From positions 1 through 12,086 of the forward strand of contig PFWS01000026.1 in the NCBI GenBank assembly GCA_002791255.1: a DNA stretch of 12,086 nt. Direction: 5' to 3'. Of this stretch, positions 1 to 7,100 are shown piece by piece; positions within the stretch are counted from its first letter, which is position 1; the number at the start of each line of letters is the position of its first letter. Position numbers and translations under genes: made by a program. The notes beneath the pieces are model-generated. The model did no database searches, was not told the origin of the DNA, and saw nothing but the letters and a program-made list of their open reading frames with translations. The stretch is from Candidatus Uhrbacteria bacterium CG_4_9_14_3_um_filter_36_7. GTDB lineage: Bacteria > Patescibacteriota > Patescibacteriia > UBA9934 > GWF2-40-263.

Positions 1-573
1 ATCTGTGTCTAAATCAGCGACTGTAACATCAACCCCAGAGGTTTGACTACTTTCAAATGCAAAAAATTGTTGGAGTAGTTCACTATCTTTATTGAAAACA
101 CGCACATGAGGGCCGCCACCAATTCCTGGTCCTGTAATAATTTCATCTTTTCCATCCCCATTTATATCTCCAGCTGCTACATGGACTCCTCCGCGAAATT
201 GAGGATCATAAGCAAAAAAGCCAGGATGAATAAGAACGCCATCTTTATTAAAAATACGCACTTGTGGGCCACCACCTTTATTAGTCCCTGTGATAATTTC
301 TATGGTTCCATCTTGATCAAGGTCTGCAAGAGCAAAGTTAATTCCACCATGATAGGCTTGTGTATATGGATAAAATTGATTTATTAGTTCACCATTCTCT
401 TTATAAATTTCAATTTTTGATTGATTTGCCACAATTGTTTCTTTTCGACCATCTCCATCAAGATCTTTATAAACCATACGTTGTCCACCACGATAAAGAG
501 GATCATAGGTAAAAAAACCCGTTCGAGCCGTTTTTCCATGTTGATTAAAAATACGCACAAATGAACCGTTTAA
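1..573 (-). repeat. FG-GAP/VCBS-like propeller repeats in the glycoside-hydrolase-like gene
   Basis: Four tandem units of about 47-52 residues run off the window edge. Each has an aspartate-rich D-h-N/D-x-D-G loop followed by an 'EIITG' strand and a 'GGGP-x-VR-h-F' strand. The D loops start at residues 454, 501, 553 and 604. The same unit is found in the subtilase gene at about 10074-10901. Such units normally form beta-propeller blades used for binding or display outside the cell. Confidence 0.8.
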
Positions 574-1824
574 AAACAAATTATCTTCAATTTTTTCAAC
601 AGGACGTAAAAGGATAATCCCATCATTGGCTAAAAGATGAATTTTTGAAACAATCGATCCATTATTGGTTTTAGGGTCTTGAGTTCCATGGATCTTTTCG
701 TATTCACCATCTAGTTGAATGGTTTGAGGTTTACTAGTTGCATTAACAACCACTTTTCCATTTTCAAAATTTCGTTGCCAAACACCATTTTTTATAGTGT
801 GAGAAATATCTTCCTTAGGTTTTCCTAAATAAATCTGATATTCATCATACTCCCAAAGTTGGGCATGATTTTCAGTTCCAAAATCAAAGCCAAAATATCC
901 ATTTCCAAGCAGGGTTGAAGTAATGCCAAATCTAACTTTTTGATAATCATTTTGGAAACCTTTATTTTGTGTATCTCCATTTAAGAAAAAAATAGAAGGA
1001 TTTTTTACTTCATGTTCAAGCGAAAGATAATTTTTCATAACTGTTTGCCAGCCCCCATCTCCTTCCCATGGAGTTGGGAATGATTCAAACATTCGCCCAT
1101 TTACATAAGGCGTATAAGAACGCTTTGAGCTTCCATTGGTGATAATGATTTTTTCATTGCCAATAAGTGATCTGGTTTGAGAAAAAAGAGAAATATAGGA
1201 CTGCTCCCAATTTTCATTTGCTTCCTTAGCAACATCAGGTGCTCCATCACGATTGATATCAATTGGAGAAATCCAGGCAATTTCATCACTCACTTCATCA
1301 TAAAAAACACCATCCCAAAGCCCTGTGCTCATTATTTCATTTGAGACAAATGAGGCAAGATAGGCATTCCAACCAGAGGAGAGATTTAAAGCAGATGTAT
1401 TTGGCCAAATAGATTTTGGATTTCCGTTTCCATCTTGAAGCCACCACTCAGCTCGGATACCCTTTTTTAATTTAATATGAAGAGCATCAGACCAATATAG
1501 ATGATTAAAACTTACAGTTGGAACATAGGCTAAAATAATGATATCTGGATTCAATTTGCGTATTTGTGTAAAAAAAGTCTTATTAAAAACCTGTGCTTCA
1601 GCTGGAAGAACAATAAGATCAAATCGTGATAAACTCTTGAGGGTTTCTGTTTCTTCTAGGCGTGGACCTGAAAGAAGAAAATAATTAGCAGTTCGGACAA
1701 ATTTATTTTCATCCGTATAAGCAACCACATTGTTTTGAGGAAAAAAACTAAAGCAAAAAACAGGAATAAAAATAAATAAAAACAAGTAAGACAGAAAGGA
1801 AAATTTAGTTCTTTTTGGATTCAT
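1..1824 (-). CDS. Exported glycoside-hydrolase-like protein with FG-GAP-type repeats (C-terminus cut by window edge)
   Basis: The reverse strand is open from an ATG at 1824 down to base 1, 608 codons, with no stop before the edge. Residues 8-35 are a hydrophobic signal peptide ending near VVAYT. Residues 45-330 resemble a TIM-barrel glycoside-hydrolase-like domain: 'DIIILAYVP' near 94, 'EWWLQDGNG' near 126, 'GLWDGVFYDEV' at 168-178 and 'IITNG' at 227-231. The DG-x-FYDE strand end recalls the hypothetical GHL families (GHL15, or GH114-like); D171, D176 and E177 are the candidate acidic residues. From about 418 on come FG-GAP-like repeats with Ca-binding-type loops at 454 (DLDGDG), 501 (DLDQDG), 553 (DINGDG) and 604, with 'GGGPQVRIF' and 'GGGPHVRVF' between them. 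The protein is probably secreted or surface-bound and acts on a polysaccharide, but the substrate is unknown. The start overlaps the upstream HTH gene by 20 nt, suggesting co-transcription. Export and repeats are clear; the enzymatic assignment is moderate. Confidence 0.85.
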   Translation of the reverse strand, partial: MNPKRTKFSFLSYLFLFIFIPVFCFSFFPQNNVVAYTDENKFVRTANYFLLSGPRLEETETLKSLSRFDLIVLPAEAQVFNKTFFTQIRKLNPDIIILAYVPTVSFNHLYWSDALHIKLKKGIRAEWWLQDGNGNPKSIWPNTSALNLSSGWNAYLASFVSNEIMSTGLWDGVFYDEVSDEIAWISPIDINRDGAPDVAKEANENWEQSYISLFSQTRSLIGNEKIIITNGSSKRSYTPYVNGRMFESFPTPWEGDGGWQTVMKNYLSLEHEVKNPSIFFLNGDTQNKGFQNDYQKVRFGITSTLLGNGYFGFDFGTENHAQLWEYDEYQIYLGKPKEDISHTIKNGVWQRNFENGKVVVNATSKPQTIQLDGEYEKIHGTQDPKTNNGSIVSKIHLLANDGIILLRPVEKIEDNLFLNGSFVRIFNQHGKTARTGFFTYDPLYRGGQRMVYKDLDGDGRKETIVANQSKIEIYKENGELINQFYPYTQAYHGGINFALADLDQDGTIEIITGTNKGGGPQVRIFNKDGVLIHPGFFAYDPQFRGGVHVAAGDINGDGKDEIITGPGIGGGPHVRVFNKDSELLQQFFAFESSQTSGVDVTVADLDTD

Positions 1825-2119
1825 GTTTTTGTTGATCATTGCTCTCTTCAAACATTTTTGGGTTTGGACTATAAAGTCGATTGCGTATTTTCCATTGAGC
1901 TACATATTGTCCAATACCTTGTTGATCACGTTTATTTTTCATTGCTGTTGTTTGTTGAGACCATTTTAAAAGAGATTCAAAGTGGATTTTATAACGTCCT
2001 TGAACCACAATATATGTAAGTTCTTGATTAGTAATGGCTCGGCGAACCGTTCTTTGGCTTACCCCAAATAATTTAGCAGCCTCAGAAACAGATAGACGTA
2101 TGATATTATTCGTTGACAT
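1805..2119 (-). CDS. Small helix-turn-helix (MerR/excisionase-like) DNA-binding protein
   Basis: This is a 104-residue cytoplasmic protein when started at the ATG at 2119. A TTG four codons upstream (2131) is also in frame, but the promoter spacing favours the ATG. Residues 9-55 form a HTH_17-type fold: 'LSVSEAAKLFGVSQRTVRRAI' carries the two helices of the HTH, followed by a short beta-wing with 'GRYKIHFESLLKW', the usual layout of excisionase/MerR-like domains. The tail (56-104) is basic and polar, low in complexity and unrecognised. No phage or integrase gene is nearby, so a transcriptional regulator is likelier than a recombination factor. It is the first gene of a leftward unit and its last 20 nt overlap the start of the glycoside-hydrolase-like gene. 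The inverted repeat on its own -35 box suggests autoregulation, which is inference. Confidence 0.85.
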   Translation of the reverse strand: MSTNNIIRLSVSEAAKLFGVSQRTVRRAITNQELTYIVVQGRYKIHFESLLKWSQQTTAMKNKRDQQGIGQYVAQWKIRNRLYSPNPKMFEESNDQQKHESKKN

Positions 2120-2134
2120 AAATAAGAACAATAA

Positions 2135-2163
2135 ATGTTAATATACTTTGACGTTTCTGTCAA
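2135..2163 (-). promoter_or_regulatory. Sigma70-type promoter of the HTH gene
   Basis: On the reverse strand a perfect -35 TTGACA (2163-2158) is followed by a 17-nt spacer and TAACAT (2140-2135; 4 of 6 matches). The start site would fall near 2128, leaving a leader of only about 9 nt before the ATG at 2119, and no Shine-Dalgarno is present there. A nearly leaderless message is therefore expected. Confidence 0.6.
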
Positions 2164-2196
2164 CACTAGTTTAGTCAAAGGTATTTTTTATGTCAA
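2148..2196. promoter_or_regulatory. Possible operator: GTCAA inverted and direct repeats
   Basis: A perfect inverted repeat, TTGAC (2148-2152) and GTCAA (2159-2163) with a 6-nt spacer, covers the -35 box of the HTH promoter. Two more GTCAA copies follow in direct orientation at 2174-2178 and 2192-2196. This is the kind of array a small HTH dimer could bind to repress its own promoter and perhaps affect the divergent sigma gene. No binding evidence is available. Confidence 0.4.
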
Positions 2197-2203
2197 AAAC
2201 CCC

Positions 2204-2232
2204 TTGATTTTTTTATGATTTTCATGTAACAC
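2204..2232 (+). promoter_or_regulatory. Weak candidate promoter for the sigma factor gene
   Basis: TTGATT (2204-2209), a 17-nt spacer and TAACAC (2227-2232) lie 26 nt before the GTG start. The -10 resembles that of the divergent HTH promoter. An alternative -10 is TATAAC at 2243-2248, which would give a nearly leaderless message but has a poor -35 (TTTCAT). The two cannot be separated from sequence alone. Confidence 0.3.
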
Positions 2233-2258
2233 TTTTAAGATTTATAACGACTACTATT

Positions 2259-2834
2259 GTGTATACGATAGAAGAAAAATTTCTCCTGTATCGAATTCTC
2301 TTTTTTAAGGATGAAAAAGCCTTTGAAAAGCTTTATCAAAAATATAGCCCAGCGATTAGGCGTTTTCTTTCGATAAAGCTTCCAGAATCCGAAATTGATG
2401 ATGCTCTTTCCATGGTTTTTATTAGACTTTGGAATTATCTAACGGGAACAAAGGTAGAGAGTGTTTCTGGTATTAGTTTCACAATTGCCAGAGGAGTTAT
2501 TGCTGAATATTATAGACAACGCCGACCTCAAGAATTAGTTGATGATTGGAGTCAAGTGCCTGCGTCAAAATCAGTCTATGAAAAAACCATTCGAGATCAA
2601 GAGAAACAACAAGCCAAAATAGATGTGGTTTTTTTACAAGAGAAAGTATTGTCGCAACTTCATGAAAGTGATCAAATTATTATTATATTGCGCTATCTTG
2701 AAGATCTTTCTATTAGAGAAATTGCAAGACGATTACAAAAATCAGAAGGAGCCACGCGAACTCACCTTCATAGAGCCTTAAAAACCCTAAGAGAAATTCT
2801 TGATGAACAGACTAAAGCTCATGAAGAAAAATAG
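2259..2834 (+). CDS. ECF-type RNA polymerase sigma factor
   Basis: This is a 191-residue sigma factor of the small extracytoplasmic-function type. Residues 17-90 are region 2: 'DEKAFEKLYQKYSPAIRRFL' opens the core-binding helices, 'EIDDALSMVFIRLWNYL' matches the conserved acidic/aromatic helix, and 'YYRQRRPQ' ends the -10-recognising part. Residues 127-180 are region 4, with 'LRYLEDLSIREIARRLQKSE' and 'TRTHLHRALKTLREIL' forming the -35-binding HTH. Region 3 is absent, the linker is polar, and the usual 'D-E-Q/D-Q' linker motifs are not obvious. The start is GTG: no ATG lies in frame before residue 52, and an in-frame TGA sits at 2205-2207. The neighbouring membrane protein starts 5 nt after the stop, so the two are very likely co-transcribed and function as a pair. 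Target promoters are unknown. Confidence 0.9.
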   Translation: MYTIEEKFLLYRILFFKDEKAFEKLYQKYSPAIRRFLSIKLPESEIDDALSMVFIRLWNYLTGTKVESVSGISFTIARGVIAEYYRQRRPQELVDDWSQVPASKSVYEKTIRDQEKQQAKIDVVFLQEKVLSQLHESDQIIIILRYLEDLSIREIARRLQKSEGATRTHLHRALKTLREILDEQTKAHEEK

Positions 2835-2839
2835 ATAGT

Positions 2840-3910
2840 ATGAACGAAAAAGAACTTATTCATTTATTAAGAACACAAAAAAAACATCCAGTGCTTGGTG
2901 GTGATTTTTCTGTTCAAAAACAAACCGAAATTTGGAATAAAATTCAAAGAGATATTCATACATATTCTCAACAAGAGTCATATCAAAGCAATCTTTATTC
3001 ATGGAAAAATATTTCTTTTTATTTTTTGTGGATAATGAATCATTCATTTCTTCGCCCCATTGCCAGTTTAGCGGTTTTTTTCATGTTTATTTTTAGTGGT
3101 TCGCTTATGGCCGCAAATGCAGCCTTTCAAAGTATTCCTGGCGATGCTCTTTATCCTGTAAAGCTCGTAAGTGAACGAGTCCAGTTAGGCTTAACTGCTA
3201 ATAGCGAGAAGCGTGCGCGACTTCAAGTTGGATTTGCTAATCGTCGTTTGCAAGAAATGAAAAATATTACTCGATCAGTAAAAAGTGAAAAAGAATATTT
3301 AGTGCGAGAAGCAGCTCAAGCCTTTCAACGCGAAATGGAGGCTGTTAATGAATCACTACAACAATTGCGTACCCAAGAGCCTGAAACTGCCATTCAAATG
3401 GCAAAAGAAATTAATGAACAAGTAGATGGGTATCATGTGGTTATCCAACAAAGTCAGCCTGAAGTTTTAAAAGAAAATCAAGCTGATGTAAAAAATGTAT
3501 TAGAAACAGTTGAAGCAGCAAATCAACAAGCTGTAGAAGTTATTGTCAGTCAGCAGGAATCACAACCAAAAAAAGAAACAAAACAAGATCTTGATCGTAT
3601 TTTTCGTAAAGATGTTTCAGATATTCAAATGCGAAAAAGTACGGTTCTTGAGCGTTTAAAAACTGTTCAAACAATTCTTGTTTCTCAAGAGAATGATTTA
3701 AATTTAAATAATCAAAAAGATTTACAACAACTTGGGCTTATTTTACGAACTTTTGATGAGAAACTAACAAAATCTATGGATATTTTTGCGGCTGGTGGAT
3801 ATCGACGTGCTTTTGATATAATATACGAACTAAAAGGTTATTTAGGAAATATTGAAAACTATCTTACAGATATGGAGATTGAAATGAGTACAAATCAAGA
3901 ATTAGAATAA
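2840..3910 (+). CDS. DUF5667-like membrane protein, probable anti-sigma partner
   Basis: This 356-residue protein has one membrane segment. Residues 1-70 are a polar cytoplasmic part ('MNEKELIHLLRTQKKHPVLG' at the start) of the size of an anti-sigma domain. Residues 71-93 are the membrane helix. Residues 98-119 carry 'SIPGDALYPVKLVSERVQL', the signature of DUF5667 proteins, and 120-350 are long helices rich in Gln, Glu and Lys, likely coiled coil, outside the cell. No zinc-binding HxxxCxxC anti-sigma motif is present. The layout cytoplasm, helix, outer sensor, directly behind an ECF sigma gene, fits a membrane-bound anti-sigma factor responding to the envelope. This is inferred from layout and neighbourhood; the family function is not established to my knowledge. 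The Shine-Dalgarno is weak, so translational coupling to the sigma gene is plausible. Confidence 0.8.
   Translation: MNEKELIHLLRTQKKHPVLGGDFSVQKQTEIWNKIQRDIHTYSQQESYQSNLYSWKNISFYFLWIMNHSFLRPIASLAVFFMFIFSGSLMAANAAFQSIPGDALYPVKLVSERVQLGLTANSEKRARLQVGFANRRLQEMKNITRSVKSEKEYLVREAAQAFQREMEAVNESLQQLRTQEPETAIQMAKEINEQVDGYHVVIQQSQPEVLKENQADVKNVLETVEAANQQAVEVIVSQQESQPKKETKQDLDRIFRKDVSDIQMRKSTVLERLKTVQTILVSQENDLNLNNQKDLQQLGLILRTFDEKLTKSMDIFAAGGYRRAFDIIYELKGYLGNIENYLTDMEIEMSTNQELE
3879..3908 (+). promoter_or_regulatory. Candidate promoter for the S-layer-like gene
   Basis: TTGAAA (3879-3884), an 18-nt spacer and TAGAAT (3903-3908) each match the consensus at 5 of 6 positions and overlap the last codons of the preceding gene. 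A start near 3915 would place the large hairpin at 3914-3968 at the very 5' end of the message and give a leader of about 230 nt. A second possible -10 (TATAAA, 4126-4131) lies close to the gene but lacks a good -35. Confidence 0.45.
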
Positions 3911-3913
3911 GCA

Positions 3914-3968
3914 ATGTGCATTCTCTTATCGTCTCTTTATTAACTGAGATGATAAGAGAGAGGCATAT
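3914..3968 (+). other. Long RNA hairpin between the membrane protein and the S-layer-like gene
   Basis: The arms 3922-3935 and 3946-3959 pair over 14 bp with one G-U pair and a 10-nt loop. After a small internal loop, 3914-3919 pairs with 3963-3968 (one G-U). The following bases are T-rich but interrupted (TTATTCCTTTG), so this could be a weak terminator for the sigma operon. If transcription starts near 3915 it would instead be a 5'-terminal stabilising stem on the S-layer message. Sequence alone cannot decide. Confidence 0.6.
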
Positions 3969-3972
3969 TTAT

Positions 3973-4018
3973 TCCTTTGTCTTGTCCGACTCGATCGATC
4001 GGTCAAGGGAAGGAGGTG
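3973..4018 (+). promoter_or_regulatory. Hairpin that can cover a perfect Shine-Dalgarno
   Basis: CTTG-T-CCGA (3981-3989) pairs with TCGG-T-CAAG (3999-4007) apart from one T-T mismatch. Directly behind it is AAGGAGGTG (4010-4018), a full complement of the usual 16S rRNA 3' end. The SD core AAGGA (4010-4014) can in turn pair with TCCTT (3973-3977), extending the stem and hiding the SD. The folding is worked out by eye, and no known riboswitch class is recognised. Confidence 0.5.
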
Positions 4019-4023
4019 TTCAA

Positions 4024-4095
4024 ATGCTTCTTAAACTGTTTTTTAAAAGGTCGATCTGCTTAATAAGCAGAATAAAGACAGTTTCTATTAAATAA
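4024..4095 (+). CDS. Possible 23-residue leader peptide
   Basis: An ATG lies 5 nt behind the perfect Shine-Dalgarno at 4010-4018 and opens a 23-codon frame ending in TAA (4093-4095). The peptide starts MLLKLFFKRS and is short, hydrophobic and basic (seven Lys/Arg, no Asp/Glu). It shares the frame of the S-layer-like gene, but two in-frame stops (4093, 4129) separate them, so it is not an N-terminal extension. Bases of this ORF also form the nested hairpin at 4033-4084, so ribosome movement through it would reshape the RNA. It may be a regulatory leader peptide, a real small protein, or a standby ribosome site without a functional product. The excellent SD is the main support. Confidence 0.4.
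   Translation: MLLKLFFKRSICLISRIKTVSIK
4033..4084 (+). other. Nested RNA stem inside the small ORF
   Basis: AAACTGT (4033-4039) pairs with ACAGTTT (4078-4084), and the pairing continues to about 4043/4074 with one G-U. Inside it CTGCTT (4056-4061) pairs with AAGCAG (4065-4070) around a 3-nt loop. Together they form a two-tier stem in the presumed 5' leader of the S-layer-like gene. Confidence 0.5.
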
Positions 4096-4107
4096 ACAAA
4101 AGGTTCG

Positions 4108-4124
4108 CCCAAGTTTAACTTGGG
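4108..4124 (+). other. Hairpin just upstream of the S-layer-like start codon
   Basis: CCCAAGT (4108-4114) and ACTTGGG (4118-4124) pair perfectly around a TTA loop. The 19 nt that follow up to the ATG are A/T-rich, unstructured and without a Shine-Dalgarno. A stem followed by a relaxed A-rich stretch is a common way to keep a start codon open. No U-run follows, so a terminator is unlikely. Confidence 0.55.
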
Positions 4125-4143
4125 TTATAAATAAAAACAGATT

Positions 4144-7100
4144 ATGACTGATGCGCATGCATTTACACGACGCACGTTAACGTCTCTTGTTGTAGTAAGC
4201 ACATTACTATGGTCAATGGGAATTGCGTCCATTTTGGCTCCTTTAACAGCAAAAGCAGAAACTTTTGCTGCAGGTGATGTCATTCGTGGAACAACTCTTA
4301 CGACAGTGTATTATTATGCAACAGATGGTCAACGTTATGCGTTTCCCAATGAAAAAACATATTTTACTTGGTATGAAAATTTCAGTGGGATAAAAACCAT
4401 TACCGATAGCGAACTTGCAAGCATTCCTCTTGCTGGCAATATTGTCTATCGTCCAGGATCTCGTTGGATAAAAATCCAAAGCGATCCTAAGACTTATGCT
4501 ATAGCTCAAAATGGTGTATTACACTGGGTTGAGTCAGAAAGTGTGGCACAAGGCCTTGCTGGAGATAACTGGAATCAAATGATTGATGATGTTCCAGATG
4601 TCTTCTTTGTTGATTATTCAGTTGGTGCTTCTCTTATGGATGCAGGTGATGCCCATGATGGCGCGCTTGTTTCTATGAGTGGAAGTAAATATCTTGTTTG
4701 GGAAGGTGAAAAACACCTTATTAATGATAATGGAGCAAATCGATTTCAAGATCGTTCCTATCTTGATGGGAGCGGTATTGATCTTGCTGGTTTAACAACT
4801 GGAAGTGAAATCACTTCAAAGGTTGCTGAATATACAGATGCAGCTCAATTAACAGAAAGTGGAAGTACACCAACCACCTCTGGTGCTCTTTCAGTAAGCG
4901 TAGCTTCTGATACACCAGCTTCACAAACAATTCCAGCTGGAGCTTTCTCTGTTGAACTTGCTAAGTTTAAATTCACAGCTACTTCAAATGAAGATGTTTC
5001 TATTGATAGCATGATTGTTCACCTTGGAGGACTTGCAGCAACATCTAATTTCTCCAAGATGTATCTTTACGAAGGAGAAACACGTCTTACTAAAGGAAAG
5101 ACTTTAAACAGCTCAACTCGTGATGCGACTTTCAGTGCGCTTTCATTAAGTGTTGATGCTGGTGAAACACGTAATTTTAGTATCCGTGCTGATATTGCAA
5201 CAAGTGTTACTTCTGGTGCTACTGCTAATGTTGGATTCGATGTTTCTACAAGCATCTCAGGTCCATCATCAGTTACTGGAAGCTTTGGAGCTTTTGGTAA
5301 TACAATGACTCTTTCTTCAACTCATGTTGGAGAATTGACGATTACTAAGAATAGCTCGATTTCCAATCCAAGTATCGGACAAGAAGATGCCACTATTGGA
5401 AAGTTTAAAGTCGAAGCTAGCTCAACCGAAGGAGCTTATATTCATGCAATGACACTTGATATTAGCAAAGCTGCAGATCATAGTAATTATAAAATTCTAG
5501 ATGGCAGCACTTTAGTTGCTACAGGAGTAAATACTTCTGGTGATTCTGTTCTCTTTGATCTTGATGATCCTTTCTATATTAAAGAAGGAAATAATAATAT
5601 TTTCACAGTTACCGCTGATATTGGCGGACAAGCAAGTGATAATATTAAAGTCGCGATTGAAGAACCAGCAGATGTTACTGCGGTTGGCGATGATTATGGA
5701 TTTAATTTAACAATTGACATGGGAGATAACACAGGAGATACCGGAACGTACAATGCAACAGGTGGAACATGCTCCTCTTCTTCTGCCAGTTGTTCTTATT
5801 CCACCATTCAAGGTGGTAAACTTACCTTTACCTTCAATGGTCCTTCAGCCAGTGATATTGGTATTGACATGAATGATGTTACACTTGCCAAATACACTGT
5901 TACAGCCGCTAATGCAGTTACTATTGAGCAATTGAAATTGATCGTTGCCTGTGATAGTACATCTGCTTCTGGTTGTGATTCAGCAGCTGATACAGGTGAT
6001 CTTCTTTACTACACAAGCAGTACTACTCACGCAAACCTTACAGATATTGCTTTCCGTTTGGCAGATGGAACCATTTTTATGGGTCCACAGGATCTTACAA
6101 CCACAAACGCAGGTTCCTCAAGCTCAGATGACACATCTCAAACTCTTACATTTAGTGATACGCAAGCTTTAGATGCAGGTGAGAGTGTAGATCTTTATGT
6201 AACTGCTGATGTTTATTCTTCTGCAGTATCCGCTGATGTCTATAAAGTTACTTTAGATATGAGTGAAGTGAGCGCAGAAGATACAAACGGCGATTCATTA
6301 ACTGCTGGAACAGATATTATTCCAAGCGCAGATCTTACTTCTAACCTCATGACTACTCAATCTGCTTCCCTTGCAATTGCTGTTTCTCAACCACCTTCAA
6401 GTGGAACATACGTAAAAGGAGTGAGCAGTATTGATACAGTTGGATTTTCTTTCACAGCCGGACGCGCTTCTGATGTGAAAGTTACTGATCTTACTATTGA
6501 GGGACATGCAGATGATGATGCTGAATTTAGTAGCGATATTGATGATGATATTGATGTTGGTGACCATGTTAGTTCTTGTAGTCTTTATGATAGTTACACA
6601 GGAACATTAATTGATGGACCAGAATCTCCAAATTCTAGCGATAAAATTCTCTTTGAGAATTTTGATTGGACAATTGAAGCTGGAGAAGTTGGTAAACTAT
6701 TTGTTCGCTGTAACTTTAGTAATGTTGCTCTTGAAACAACAGATGCGGCTAATGATATCTACATGTTTAGTATTCCATTAGATTCTTCCAGTAACCCAGA
6801 TGTCAGTGCAGAAGATGCAGATGGAGATACCATTACCCCAACCGCCAGCAACCGTAACACAACCCCAACTGTTGCCATTACTCTTACAAGTGCTGGAACA
6901 ATTGCTGTTGCTGCAGATGGTAGTATGCCTGTATCAGATATCATTCTTGGTTCTTCTACAAGCGTACATGTTGCTTCCTATAAGATTACGGCTTCAACAG
7001 AAGATTTTGAAGTCAAGAGTCTTTACTTTAGCAACTGTAATGTAAGCTCAGCTCCATCAGATGGAACTGCCTGTTCTTCAGCTGGATCTGATGCTATTGC

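Noticed and set aside
106..387. Open frame on the plus strand inside the left-edge gene
   Set aside because: It is the antisense of the FG-GAP repeats; the reverse strand has a continuous 608-codon frame with a signal peptide and clear motifs.
1805..2119. Phage excisionase marking a mobile element
   Set aside because: No integrase, attachment site, direct-repeat ends or other phage genes are visible; the fold is also common in ordinary regulators.
3922..3959. Perfect rho-independent terminator behind the DUF5667-like gene
   Set aside because: The stem is good but no uninterrupted U-run follows, so it is listed as a hairpin of uncertain role.
4024..4143. N-terminal extension of the S-layer-like protein back to the ATG with the good Shine-Dalgarno
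   Set aside because: The frame is the same, but TAA stops at 4093-4095 and 4129-4131 interrupt it, and the signal peptide begins properly at 4144.
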